Assembly (NCBI GenBank): GCA_944323925.1
Contig: CALUUI010000007.1
Span: 22,013-86,012, forward strand
Direction: 5' to 3'
Length of the DNA stretch: 64,000 bases
From: Candidatus Gastranaerophilales bacterium
Lineage (GTDB): Bacteria > Cyanobacteriota > Vampirovibrionia > Gastranaerophilales > Gastranaerophilaceae
The stretch's first letter is position 1; every line of letters starts with the position of its first letter. The notes below the pieces were generated by a model. The model saw only the letters and a program-made list of their open reading frames with translations. It did not search any database and had not been told where the DNA came from. Shown here piece by piece: positions 18,398 to 26,465 of the stretch. Made by a program: the position numbers and the translations under genes.

Positions 18398-18867
18398 AAA
18401 AGAGTTTAGTAAAAATATTTGTAGCTTGCTTTGCTATTGGCTTAGGAATTGGTATTGGTGCAAACAATATGGCTATCTCTGACATTCCTAGCAACTTTAG
18501 AATAGCAGTTGTAGACGTAGCAAAAATTGTATCAAACTCTCAACAAGTTAAAGCTCTAAAAGATGAACAACTTAGAAACAAAGCAGAACTTGAAAAATAT
18601 ATTGCAACAGCAAGAGCTGATGTTGATAAACAAACTGATGCTTTAAAGAAAAAACAATTAACAGATAGATATGACAAAGAACTAAATGCAAGAAGAAAAA
18701 CTATGCAAATGTCATATAACCAAAAACTTAAAAAAATCGAAGACAATATTAATTCAGTTATAGCTCAAAGAGCAAAAGCTGAAGGTTATAATATGATATT
18801 ATCAAAAAGCTCTGTATTATACGGTGGAACGGATATTACAACATCAATCAGCCAATACGTAAGATAA
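18394..18867 (+). CDS. OmpH/Skp-family periplasmic chaperone
   Basis: 157 aa, ATG in a 4-base ATGA overlap with the GH57 gene; ribosome binding site GAGGAGG lies inside the GH57 end. Signal peptide KKSLVKIFVACFAIGLGIGIGAN, then the family opening FRIAVVDVAKIVSNSQQVKAL. A long basic/charged coiled coil (about 55-130) and the C-terminal strand AEGYNMILSKSSVLYGG with D-I-T complete the Skp fold. Members form trimers that hold unfolded outer-membrane proteins in the periplasm. This implies the cell has an outer membrane. A strong terminator follows. Confidence 0.9.
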   Translation: MKKSLVKIFVACFAIGLGIGIGANNMAISDIPSNFRIAVVDVAKIVSNSQQVKALKDEQLRNKAELEKYIATARADVDKQTDALKKKQLTDRYDKELNARRKTMQMSYNQKLKKIEDNINSVIAQRAKAEGYNMILSKSSVLYGGTDITTSISQYVR

Positions 18868-18890
18868 TATTAGGTAGATTTATAATTTAT

Positions 18891-18918
18891 AAAGCAGTCA
18901 TTATCTAATGACTGCTTT
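18891..18918. terminator. Terminator shared by ompH (+) and the GH77-like gene (-)
   Basis: The arms AAAGCAGTCATTA and TAATGACTGCTTT are fully complementary; the real loop is probably ATTATCTAAT or shorter. TTTATTTTTTATTT follows on the plus strand. The minus-strand gene's last codons and stop (18905) lie inside the right arm. Confidence 0.75.
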
Positions 18919-20938
18919 TATTTTTTATTTCTCCAGTTTTTCTCATAAATAATATTAATGCAGTTAAACACAATAAAGCACCCGAGCAAATCATAACCTT
19001 AAATTTATTATTTTTAGCAATAGCATTAATTTCCGGTTCCTGAATAATTTTGTTATATTTTTGTATTTTACTAAACAACTCAGGATACTTTTTATCTAGC
19101 CCAAGGACTTTAAAGCGTTTTTCATAAATATCAAACATATTCACCCCAAAGCCTTTAGAAACAGCATTATTATATTCTTTCAAATAATCACTGGAAATTC
19201 TATAACGATAATTTTTTATTCCGTTAAAATCCTGAGAATCTAATATATCACTACGTCCTAAAACATCCATATAATAAAACATAGAATTTGGACTAACAAA
19301 GGCTTCTGCCGCTTTAACTTTTGCAAATTCTGTCGGACTATTAATTAATTCCTCTATAGGAATATTATACTTCTCTGATAAAATCTCAGCTTGAACCATC
19401 TTTAATGAATACAAATCGTGATATCTTCTAGTTAGATTTTCAGAAAGCTCAAAACTAGATTTTAGTCTGTTAATATCACAACCAAATGTATCAGAAAGAA
19501 TTTTATATTTTTCATCTGGCTCAACTTTTGAAAAATCAAGCTCTTTAATCTCTGCAAAAACTTTAATAGGTAAAACATCTTGATTTCCTAAACCTACAAG
19601 CAAAGATTCTTTTGGAAAATCGAAAAAATTAACAAATGCAGGAGTATGTCCCCACTGTCTACTCATATATTGCATAGAGTAAACTTTTGTTCTGTTTTTT
19701 ATAAATTCTCGATTAAATTTATCTAAGGGGAAATCTTCTCCACTTGCCTCAAACTCATATATTAAATTTTTTAAATCGAAATCTCTACCTTTAACAGAAA
19801 GCACAGTATTCTCTATCATTCTTAAAATTGCGTCAGTTTTCAAGTGCCTATGCTCAGTTTTACCGGTATTTAAATCTTTAATTGCGGGATTCAAATATGC
19901 CCAAGCGACATCAAACCGTATAGAATCGTACCTTTTTGCAAACAATTCAACTTTCCTTTTTAAGAGTTTAGCAGCAGGAGAATTAGCATCCCAAATTGAA
20001 TCATAATCCAGAGCTGGTAAGCCCCAACCGATAGATTTATCTTTCACAAATGCCTTTGGGAAAGCAAATTTTTCTGCTTCACTGAAACCAATTAAACAAT
20101 CTCCTGTAAGTTTTAAACCTAAATTATTTAATTTTTCTTTCGATTTTGCAAGAACTTTTTCAGCCATAAATTGCTTAAACTTAAAGAATTCTATTTCTTC
20201 TTGTCCCTCAGACATTATCTGTTTTAATCTATTTTCTTTAAATGAAGAATTGTAATCAGGATTAAACAGATTTCGATCTAACTCTGTCCAGTATTTTGAA
20301 TTATTTTTATACTTATTCACTAAAGCATCATAAACTCCCATGGGTTCAAGCCAATCAGCATTATTAAGACAATAAGTTTTAAACTTTTGCATCAAACCAG
20401 AATTTTTATCAAGGTTTTGAAAATTTAAAAACGCCTTTCGCAAAACCCGCTCAAAAGGAGAATCCTTTGTAACAAATTTTTCAAAATTAACAAATTTCTG
20501 ATTTTCAAAAGAATTATTTAGCTCATATAGTGAATTAATATCCCCTTTTGATAATAACTTACCAAAATCCTCCTGCAATAATACTTCAGGCGGAATAATA
20601 TGAGCTCCAAGAGACAATGCAGTTCCCGAATAAGGACAACAAAAACCACTTCTTTTAGAGACATAATACTCACCTTGAGGATGAACCTCAACAGCCGTAA
20701 TACCTAAGAGAGTCTTAATATCATTCAAAAACTTCATACCCATATCTGAAAGCAAATACCCAATCCCCATATCTTTTTCAGGTTTAACCGGCAAGCAAGG
20801 GTCGTGAACTATTAAAATATTTTGTCCTGTATGTCCCAAAGCCGTCTGTATTTTAGGGTGCAAACCGTTTACATCCTTCGCTTCAGAAGATGTTAAACGA
20901 CGCTGAAAATTTAAATTATTAATACAATTGACTCGCAT
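18905..20938 (-). CDS. Divergent GH77 (4-alpha-glucanotransferase)-like protein with C-terminal membrane anchor
   Basis: 677 aa. The central part follows the order of MalQ-type GH77 barrels: GDCLIGFSEAEKFAFPKAF, then GWGLPALDYDSIWD (compare the family's G-x-x-W-G-N-P-x-Y), then YDSIRFDVAWAYLNP, where R-x-D matches the nucleophile motif (R-I-D-H-F-R-G). NLIYEFEASGED stands where A-E-D-L-G is expected. The family HDN(D/N)T motif is replaced by VGLGNQDVLPI, so the third carboxylate region is altered and activity is uncertain. The N-terminus (INNLNFQRRLTSSEAKDVNG) resembles that of the 777-aa protein. A single TM helix (VMICSGALLCLTALILFM) precedes the basic C-terminal tail. The ATG at 20938 has only a weak AGG site. 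A GH57 enzyme is encoded next door. Confidence 0.5.
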   Translation of the reverse strand: MRVNCINNLNFQRRLTSSEAKDVNGLHPKIQTALGHTGQNILIVHDPCLPVKPEKDMGIGYLLSDMGMKFLNDIKTLLGITAVEVHPQGEYYVSKRSGFCCPYSGTALSLGAHIIPPEVLLQEDFGKLLSKGDINSLYELNNSFENQKFVNFEKFVTKDSPFERVLRKAFLNFQNLDKNSGLMQKFKTYCLNNADWLEPMGVYDALVNKYKNNSKYWTELDRNLFNPDYNSSFKENRLKQIMSEGQEEIEFFKFKQFMAEKVLAKSKEKLNNLGLKLTGDCLIGFSEAEKFAFPKAFVKDKSIGWGLPALDYDSIWDANSPAAKLLKRKVELFAKRYDSIRFDVAWAYLNPAIKDLNTGKTEHRHLKTDAILRMIENTVLSVKGRDFDLKNLIYEFEASGEDFPLDKFNREFIKNRTKVYSMQYMSRQWGHTPAFVNFFDFPKESLLVGLGNQDVLPIKVFAEIKELDFSKVEPDEKYKILSDTFGCDINRLKSSFELSENLTRRYHDLYSLKMVQAEILSEKYNIPIEELINSPTEFAKVKAAEAFVSPNSMFYYMDVLGRSDILDSQDFNGIKNYRYRISSDYLKEYNNAVSKGFGVNMFDIYEKRFKVLGLDKKYPELFSKIQKYNKIIQEPEINAIAKNNKFKVMICSGALLCLTALILFMRKTGEIKNKSSH

Positions 20939-21056
20939 AATAAACCTATAGGATTAAAACAACTAAATAATAAAATTTGTTACTATTTTAACACAAGGAA
21001 ACATTTTTTTTAATTAAACGTCTTAATAAGAGGAGAGGAATTAAGGAGGAAAGTAT

Positions 21057-21995
21057 ATGGGATTTCCGTTAAAAAGAATAAATGAGGAATACATTTGGGA
21101 TTATGAATTAGATAATAAAGAAGAAGATGAAATAAAAACCTTCAGTTCAATATTAGATACAGATGATATATTACAAATGTATTTAAAAGATGTAGGCAGA
21201 ACAAAAATGCTAAGTCAGGAAGAAGAAATACAACTTGGTAAACTAATTCGAGAAAAGAGAGGAAAAGAGAAAGAAAAAGCGAAACAAAAATTAGTAAGTG
21301 CGAATTTACGATTAGTAGTGAGCATAGCTAAGAAATATACCGGTCATGGTGTATTATTTATGGACCTAGTACAGGAAGGTGCGTTAGGATTAATTAGAGC
21401 AGCTGAAAAATTTGACTACAAAAAGGGTTATAAATTTTCAACATACGCAACTTGGTGGGTAAAACAAACTATGATACGTGCCATATCTAACACATCAAGA
21501 TTAATACGAATTCCTGTACATATGCAGGACAAAATAAGAAAATATAAAAGAGCGTATTCAAATTTCAGCTTTAAAGCAGGAAGGGAACCAACTGATGAAG
21601 AAATGATGGAGTTAACAGGGTTTGATAAAAAGAAGTTAAAATTAATAAAAAATTCATTAATGAAGGAACCTATAAGTTTAGATACTCCTGTAACAGAAGA
21701 CTTAACCGTTGAGGATTATATAACTGACAAGAGTTATAAATCTCCGGAGAATATAACCACAAAAAACATGCTACTAAATGGGATGAATGAGTTGATGAGC
21801 TACTTAAACAAAAAAGAAAAAGAAATTATTAGTTGCAGATTTGGAATAAACAATGAGGATTATAAAACACTGGAACAAATAGGTCAAAATATGGGATACT
21901 CAAAAGAACGGATACGGCAATTAGAAACAGGAGCATTGGAAAAACTCCGAGAAACAAATGAATTAAAGCATTTTAAAGACTACATAAGAGATTAA
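21057..21995 (+). CDS. Sigma-70 family RNA polymerase sigma factor (group 2 type)
   Basis: 312 aa, ATG with a strong GGAGGAAAG site. Region 1.2 ([20 protein letters not shown]), region 2 ([18 protein letters not shown], then [18 protein letters not shown] with [19 protein letters not shown]), region 3 ([14 protein letters not shown]) and region 4 ([20 protein letters not shown]) are all present. There is no long region 1.1. Several residues differ from the primary-sigma norm (for example [16 protein letters not shown]), so it is more likely an alternative RpoD-like factor of the sort cyanobacteria carry in several copies. It stands alone between terminators. Which promoters it reads is not shown by the sequence. 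Confidence 0.9.
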   Translation: MGFPLKRINEEYIWDYELDNKEEDEIKTFSSILDTDDILQMYLKDVGRTKMLSQEEEIQLGKLIREKRGKEKEKAKQKLVSANLRLVVSIAKKYTGHGVLFMDLVQEGALGLIRAAEKFDYKKGYKFSTYATWWVKQTMIRAISNTSRLIRIPVHMQDKIRKYKRAYSNFSFKAGREPTDEEMMELTGFDKKKLKLIKNSLMKEPISLDTPVTEDLTVEDYITDKSYKSPENITTKNMLLNGMNELMSYLNKKEKEIISCRFGINNEDYKTLEQIGQNMGYSKERIRQLETGALEKLRETNELKHFKDYIRD

Positions 21996-22029
21996 AAAGA
22001 GGTGACAAGAGAATTCTTGTCACCTCTTT
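21996..22029. terminator. Terminator after the sigma factor gene
   Basis: A perfect 15-bp stem (AAAGAGGTGACAAGA / TCTTGTCACCTCTTT) with a GAAT loop. An A-run lies on the left and ATTTT follows on the right, so it can also serve the convergent ftsL-like gene. Confidence 0.9.
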
Positions 22030-22046
22030 ATTTTAAATATCAAAAA

Positions 22047-22532
22047 CTAATATCCAACCGACCATTTAAATACGCGCTTTGATTTACGCTTATTCTGAGA
22101 ATTAATATCAACAGAGACCTCTGGTGTTTCAATAACCATATCGGCTTTTTGTAAAAAATTATTTTTTTGCATTGTAGCATCAACGTTATTAAAAGATTTT
22201 AACCTATCTAAATTATTTTGAAGCTCAGTATTTTCATCGTTGAGCAAAATAGTTTGCCTGCTAAGTTCATTAAGTTTCAATTCTGTAGAAAGAACAAAAT
22301 AATAACTTGCAAAAGAAACCAAAACAATAACCCCAAGCAAGACACATAAAGTAGTATTAATTTTTTTAATAGCCATATCTCTAACAAAATTCTCCTTAGG
22401 GAAATACCCCTCAATAACACGATTAAAATCAGGTTTAACCAAAGGATTATCTACAAAAGCCTCTTTGCTACTTAACTTTGTATTAAGTTTAGACGCTGTA
22501 AATAAATCATTATTAGCGAGTGATTGAGCCAA
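22047..22532 (-). CDS. ftsL: FtsL-like single-pass division protein
   Basis: 161 aa if started at the TTG at 22532, which has GGGGG seven bases upstream and sits just after the rsmH stop. An upstream in-frame GTG (22580) would overlap rsmH by 44 bases and has no clear site. One TM helix (INTTLCVLLGVIVLVSFASYYF) separates a polar cytoplasmic N-terminus from a short coiled coil (LNELSRQTILLNDENTELQNNLDRL). That shape, and a position immediately downstream of rsmH (mraW), is diagnostic of FtsL in many phyla although the sequence itself is barely conserved. FtsL joins FtsB and FtsQ to activate septal peptidoglycan synthesis. No ftsI or mur genes follow. Confidence 0.6.
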   Translation of the reverse strand: MAQSLANNDLFTASKLNTKLSSKEAFVDNPLVKPDFNRVIEGYFPKENFVRDMAIKKINTTLCVLLGVIVLVSFASYYFVLSTELKLNELSRQTILLNDENTELQNNLDRLKSFNNVDATMQKNNFLQKADMVIETPEVSVDINSQNKRKSKRVFKWSVGY

Positions 22533-22536
22533 TCGA

Positions 22537-23472
22537 CTACCCCCATACTCTAATACATTTAGCCGCCCTAAGTTTAGCACTTCTAGAAGGCGGATTTACC
22601 CTTATCTCCTCATCTGTAGGTAAAATCGGTTTTTTGGTTAACAACTCTATTCTTGGTGGCTTGCAGGTACATATAAGATTATTACACCTACAATTTTGAG
22701 CTTCCCGTTTTAAAATTGTTTTAACCAGCCTATCTTCTAAAGAATGGAAACTTATAACAGAAATTATACCACCTACATCCAATAAATCCAAGACTTCATT
22801 AAGAATTATGTTTACATTTTTTAACTCACCGTTAACTTCAATTCTGATAGCTTGAAACACTCTAGTAGCAGGGTGAATATGCGATTTTATCTTAGGTGTA
22901 GCATCTACGATAAGATTAGCAAGTTCAAGGGTAGTTTTAATAGGTGAAATTCTTCTCTGCTCGACAATCTTTTTTGCAATTCTTTTAGAAAACCTTTCTT
23001 CCCCATACTCAGAAAATATTCTTACCAAATCATCTTCTTTATAGGAATTAACCACATCATAAGCAGAAAAATCGGCCTGCATGTCAAATCTCATATCGAG
23101 CGGGGCATCTTTAGAAAAAGAAAAACCACGACTTGCATTTGTAAGTTGATGAAAAGAGGCTCCCAAATCAAGTAGTACTCCACCTGTAATTTTCTTAATT
23201 CCCATATCGTTTAATACACTTCTTATATTAATATAAGAGGATTTAACAATAGTAAAATTTTTATACCCGCTCAATCTTTTTTTAGCGGCAGCAATTGCCT
23301 CATCATCGATATCGAAAGCAATAAGTTGACCATCAGGTGCAATTTTTTGCAAAAGAAGCTCACTATGCCCACCGCCGCCTAAAGTGCAATCAACATAAAT
23401 TTTCCCTGAAGTTGGCTCAAGTATATTAACTGCCTCATTTTTCATAACTGTATAATGAACAAAATCAGACAT
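22537..23472 (-). CDS. rsmH: 16S rRNA (cytosine-1402-N4)-methyltransferase
   Basis: 311 aa, ATG with GAGGG upstream inside the short gap after the PLP-enzyme gene. Family hallmarks: HYTVMKNEAVNILEP, the SAM loop YVDCTLGGGGHSELLL, FDIDDEAIAAAKKRL, GVLLDLGASFHQL, the LDMRFD segment, ATRVFQAIRIEVNGEL, and VISFHSLEDRLVK. A Cys pair near the C-terminus (CRCNNLICTCKPP) is also typical. The enzyme methylates C1402 in the decoding centre. It is the first gene of the usual mraW-ftsL pair. Confidence 0.96.
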   Translation of the reverse strand: MSDFVHYTVMKNEAVNILEPTSGKIYVDCTLGGGGHSELLLQKIAPDGQLIAFDIDDEAIAAAKKRLSGYKNFTIVKSSYINIRSVLNDMGIKKITGGVLLDLGASFHQLTNASRGFSFSKDAPLDMRFDMQADFSAYDVVNSYKEDDLVRIFSEYGEERFSKRIAKKIVEQRRISPIKTTLELANLIVDATPKIKSHIHPATRVFQAIRIEVNGELKNVNIILNEVLDLLDVGGIISVISFHSLEDRLVKTILKREAQNCRCNNLICTCKPPRIELLTKKPILPTDEEIRVNPPSRSAKLRAAKCIRVWG

Positions 23473-23475
23473 TTT

Positions 23476-24690
23476 TTAAATACCCTCTAAAATACCTTCT
23501 AAAACCAGTTTAATATGAGCATAATTTAACCCGCCCTGCATATAAGCAGCATAAGGAGGTCTAAGCGGTCCGTCTGCAGATAGTTCAATTGTAGAGCCTT
23601 CAATAAAAGTTCCGCCAGCCATAATAACCTTATCTTCATACCCCGGCACATCATCCGGAATAGGTGTAACGTATGAATTTACCGGAGAAAGTGCTTGGAC
23701 TGTTTTACAGAAATGTTCTAACGGTTCCTGTTTATCAAAAATAATAGTTTGAATAATATCTGTCCGAATTTCATCATGACGAGGAGTAGACTTATACCCG
23801 ATATCTTCAAAGACTTTACTAGCCAATACAGCGCCTTTAACCGCATCAGCAACAACAGAAGGAGCCATAAACAATCCTTGGAAAATCAATCTGTGCTGAT
23901 TTAACATTGCCCCACCTTCTGCGCCTATTCCAGGAGCTGTTAACGCCATAGCCGTCTGCTCAACGTACTCTTTTTTTCCTGCAACATATCCGCCTGTTTC
24001 AACAATACCACCACCGGGATTTTTAATTAAAGAACCGGCAATTATATCTGCACCCACTTCCAACGGCTCTAGCTTTTCGACAAATTCGCCGTAACAATTA
24101 TCAACAAAGCATATGCAATCAGGATTTTTCTTTTTAACAATCTCTACTATTTTCCTAATGGTATCAATACTTAATGATTTTCTGGTTGAGTATCCTCTTG
24201 AACGCTGAATTTCGACCATAGTAACAGTTTTATCAATATTTTTTTCTAATAACTCAAAATCTACTTCTTGCTCTTTTGTAAGAGGTATTTCATCATATAA
24301 AACGCCATGTCCGATTAAAGATTCCCTTTTTCCGCCCGTAATACCTATAACTTCTTGCATTGTATCGTATGGTTCCCCTGCAACCGATACGAGTTTATCA
24401 CCATAACGCAAATTTCCAAAGAGAACACAAGACAAAGCATGAGTTCCTGATACAAAATGGTTTCTTGCAATCGCAGCTTCTGCCCTGAAAACTTGTGCGA
24501 AAACCCTGTCTAAAATCTCTTTACCGACATCGTCATGCCCGTATCCTGAAACAGTATAAAAATGCTCAGGTGCTACCTTATTATCAATAAACGCCTGTAA
24601 AACTTTTTTTTGGTTATAATCTCTTACATCATCAATATATTCAAATTCCTTTACCAAAGATTTTTCAGCCAGTTTTAAATCGTAATTCAT
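23476..24690 (-). CDS. PLP-dependent methionine gamma-lyase/aluminium-resistance family protein (COG4100)
   Basis: 404 aa from the ATG at 24690 (MNYDLKLAEKSLVKEF). An in-frame TTG lies 8 codons upstream but has no ribosome binding site; GGAGG sits rather far (15 bases) from the ATG. The fold-type I core is clear: AIARNHFVSGTHALSCVLFG, SVAGEPYDTMQEVIG, CFVDNCYGEFVE, and the cofactor lysine in GSLIKNPGGGIVETGGYV. The family is annotated as cystathionine beta-lyase-like or 'aluminium resistance'; its true substrate is unsettled. It is followed directly by rsmH (3-base gap). Confidence 0.9.
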   Translation of the reverse strand: MNYDLKLAEKSLVKEFEYIDDVRDYNQKKVLQAFIDNKVAPEHFYTVSGYGHDDVGKEILDRVFAQVFRAEAAIARNHFVSGTHALSCVLFGNLRYGDKLVSVAGEPYDTMQEVIGITGGKRESLIGHGVLYDEIPLTKEQEVDFELLEKNIDKTVTMVEIQRSRGYSTRKSLSIDTIRKIVEIVKKKNPDCICFVDNCYGEFVEKLEPLEVGADIIAGSLIKNPGGGIVETGGYVAGKKEYVEQTAMALTAPGIGAEGGAMLNQHRLIFQGLFMAPSVVADAVKGAVLASKVFEDIGYKSTPRHDEIRTDIIQTIIFDKQEPLEHFCKTVQALSPVNSYVTPIPDDVPGYEDKVIMAGGTFIEGSTIELSADGPLRPPYAAYMQGGLNYAHIKLVLEGILEGI

Positions 24691-24734
24691 ATCCCTAAAT
24701 TTTAACCTCCACAATTAAAATGATATCAAAAATA

Positions 24735-24768
24735 CAAAAAAAAGCGTACCTGAATAAATCCAAGTACG
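24735..24768 (-). terminator. Intrinsic terminator after the 244-aa gene
   Basis: On the minus strand the stem CGTACTTG / CAGGTACG (one G-U pair, loop GATTTATT) is followed by C and eight T residues. It ends the 24817-25551 gene and insulates the PLP-enzyme gene. Confidence 0.8.
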
Positions 24769-24816
24769 ACTTCGTAATTGTGAGGATAAATAATTATTTT
24801 AAATTTAAAAACTATC

Positions 24817-25551
24817 TTAAGCTCCGAACTTAGGTGCTTCTTGAGCTCTGCTTTCAAGAGCTGATTCAATGCTTTCCAATCTGGATTGAGCATAAGATAA
24901 TTGAGCTTCATTCGATGCTTGTTCAATATCGATTAATGTATCTTCTTCATTTAGAGGAGCAAGTGCTAATTGTTCTTCATCCTCTAATGCTTGTGTTTGA
25001 CATTCTAACCAAATAGACACTTGATCACTTACGTTTGTTGTAAATGTATTCATAAATTGTTGTTGCATTTGTTTTTGGAATGCAACATTATTATTATATG
25101 CCATTGCTTGCTCTTGTGCTTGTTGATATGCTTTCTGAAATTTCGTATCTTCACGTAATTCATTCAATTTATCGGATGCTTCTTTATAAGCCTTAGAATC
25201 AGTACCTTGTTTTTGTGCTTCAACTAAAGCATTGTATTTTTCTGCATAGTCTTTGTTATAGTAAGTATTTTTGCCATCAGCATAAGTCAAAAGTAAAGTA
25301 TTTGCATCTACACTTTGATATGCTTGTTGCATTGCCATCATTTGTTGGTTCATAATAGAATTTGTAAATGAAGTCATTTGCTTAGCTTGAGCTTGTAATT
25401 TTGACTGCTTCCTAGCATAAGATTTTTGAACACTTTCAATTCTTTTAGTGATTCTATCTTTTCTGGTGCCAATAGAAGTTTGAGCTAAAGTCAACTTGTT
25501 GACTTTGCGCTTCAGGCTCATTTTTTGATGTAATAATAACAAATATGCCAT
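24817..25551 (-). CDS. Gln/Ala-rich coiled-coil protein, unknown function
   Basis: 244 aa from the ATG at 25551; an internal ATG at 25521 (MSLKRKVNKLTLAQ) is an alternative, and neither has a strong ribosome binding site (AGAAG precedes the first). The N-terminus is basic, followed by long Gln- and Ala-rich helices (IMNQQMMAMQQAYQS, FQKQMQQQFMNTFTT) and an acidic C-terminal helix ending in EAPKFGA. No signal peptide is seen. The opening 'K-x-x-L-T-L-A' followed by a charged helix looks somewhat like the truncated protein at the window end (RLLTLTARLHDVEFE), which may be a distant relative. Its promoter region carries the shared upstream element. Confidence 0.65.
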   Translation of the reverse strand: MAYLLLLHQKMSLKRKVNKLTLAQTSIGTRKDRITKRIESVQKSYARKQSKLQAQAKQMTSFTNSIMNQQMMAMQQAYQSVDANTLLLTYADGKNTYYNKDYAEKYNALVEAQKQGTDSKAYKEASDKLNELREDTKFQKAYQQAQEQAMAYNNNVAFQKQMQQQFMNTFTTNVSDQVSIWLECQTQALEDEEQLALAPLNEEDTLIDIEQASNEAQLSYAQSRLESIESALESRAQEAPKFGA

Positions 25552-25612
25552 TTGCTTCTATAGCTCCGTGTTTAGTATCCTCATATATATAAAGTATTTG
25601 TTATATACTGAA

Positions 25613-25652
25613 ATTGCCAAAAGTATATAATTTTGTTACAAAACTTAACAAT
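25613..25652 (-). promoter_or_regulatory. Shared upstream element (site 2 of 4)
   Basis: A 40-base block, 38/40 identical to the block at 26337-26376. Minus-strand order: ATTGTTAAGTTTTGTAACAA, then ATTATATA, then TTTTGGCAAT. It lies 62 bases before the ATG at 25551; CTTTATATATATG follows 19 bases after GGCAA. This is a candidate operator plus promoter. Confidence 0.55.
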
Positions 25653-25674
25653 ATTTTAAACTAACGCTATTATA

Positions 25675-25720
25675 AACATTGGAATTCGGATAGTTGATTG
25701 GCTATCCGCATTCCAATGTT
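25675..25720. repeat. Long imperfect palindrome between two unknown genes
   Basis: The arms AACATTGGAATtCGGATAG (25675-25693) and CTATCCGcATTCCAATGTT (25702-25720) pair over 18 of 19 positions with an 8-base loop. It lies downstream of the 25755-26261 gene and upstream of the 24817-25551 promoter. No T-run follows on either strand, so it is either a T-poor terminator or a mobile-type hairpin repeat. Confidence 0.6.
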
Positions 25721-25754
25721 ATAAATAAGTAAAAATTACAAAAACTAATTATCC

Positions 25755-26261
25755 TTATACACTTTCAGTATTTACTGGATTTTTATCGCCACCATTATAA
25801 TATTTTTTTAGTGCTGCTGCAGTCATTAATACTGAGAGTCCCGATAAAGCAAGACCAGCTCCGGCAAGAGCACCTGAATAATATGGATTTTCTTCTAATG
25901 GCTTTATAATATTCATATCAATAAATCTATTTCTTTCAATAATTTTATTTTTTCGATCTATACGTTCTTTGTCACTGGGAGTATCCAATTCCGAATGCCA
26001 TTCTTTTGCATTTTCATATTTACTATCTCTGCACACTTCATCTATCTTATCAGATAATTCAAAAAACTTTGCATACAACATTTTATCTTCATCTGTCAAT
26101 TTAGATTGTTCTAATTGTAATTCCCTCTGTTGCATCTCCTTTTTGTGCTGAATGCCTTTGGGTAAAAATCCCGTGCCAACAATAGTAGCGCTCAAACCAG
26201 CCGACAATAAAGCAGTTCCAATCATTAGAGGTTTTACTGGGATTCTTGATAATAAGTTCAT
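25755..26261 (-). CDS. Small protein with two membrane segments, unknown function
   Basis: 168 aa, ATG with AAAGGAGAAG upstream. A hydrophobic helix lies near each end: MIGTALLSAGLSATIVGTGF (about 13-32) and GALAGAGLALSGLSVLMTAAAL (about 130-151). Between them is a highly charged helical loop (EMQQRELQLEQSKLTDEDK; KERIDRKNKIIERNRF). The layout resembles small scaffold-like membrane proteins with a cytoplasmic or periplasmic coiled loop. No family is recognised. Its upstream region carries a 40-base block almost identical to the one before the neighbouring 244-aa gene. Confidence 0.65.
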   Translation of the reverse strand: MNLLSRIPVKPLMIGTALLSAGLSATIVGTGFLPKGIQHKKEMQQRELQLEQSKLTDEDKMLYAKFFELSDKIDEVCRDSKYENAKEWHSELDTPSDKERIDRKNKIIERNRFIDMNIIKPLEENPYYSGALAGAGLALSGLSVLMTAAALKKYYNGGDKNPVNTESV

Positions 26262-26336
26262 AATCTTCTCCTTTCATATTCTTCTACATTCTTAAATTGT
26301 AAACTTGTAACCTTATAAAGAGGCGTAAATATTAAA

Positions 26337-26376
26337 ATTGCTAAAAATATATAATTTTGTTACAAAACTTAACAAT
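26337..26376 (-). promoter_or_regulatory. Shared upstream element (site 3 of 4)
   Basis: Minus strand: ATTGTTAAGTTTTGTAACAA, ATTATATA, TTTTTAGCAAT; 38/40 identical to 25613-25652. It ends 76 bases before the ATG at 26261. CTTTATAAGG follows 17 bases after AGCAA. Confidence 0.55.
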
Positions 26377-26453
26377 GGGATAAAGAGTAACGAAAAACAA
26401 GGGAAGTTAAAGAATATAGTAAATAATATAATAAGAAAAGAAAAGGTTTGTAT

Positions 26454-26459
26454 TATAAT
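26454..26459 (+). promoter_or_regulatory. -10 box of the MlaD-like gene, predicted leaderless start
   Basis: TATAAT ends 7 positions before the A of the ATG at 26466. No ribosome binding site lies in range of that ATG (AAAAGG is 20 bases away). Confidence 0.55.
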
Positions 26460-26465
26460 AACAAT

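Noticed and set aside
22533..22580. GTG at 22580 as the ftsL start
   Set aside because: It would overlap rsmH by 44 bases without a ribosome binding site, whereas TTG at 22532 has GGGGG at 7 bases; kept as an alternative only.
25613..25652. RpaB HLR1-type box (GTTACA direct repeats) or sigma-54 promoter in the shared element
   Set aside because: The spacing and second half do not fit HLR1, and the GG/GC pair 10 bases apart needed for sigma-54 is missing.
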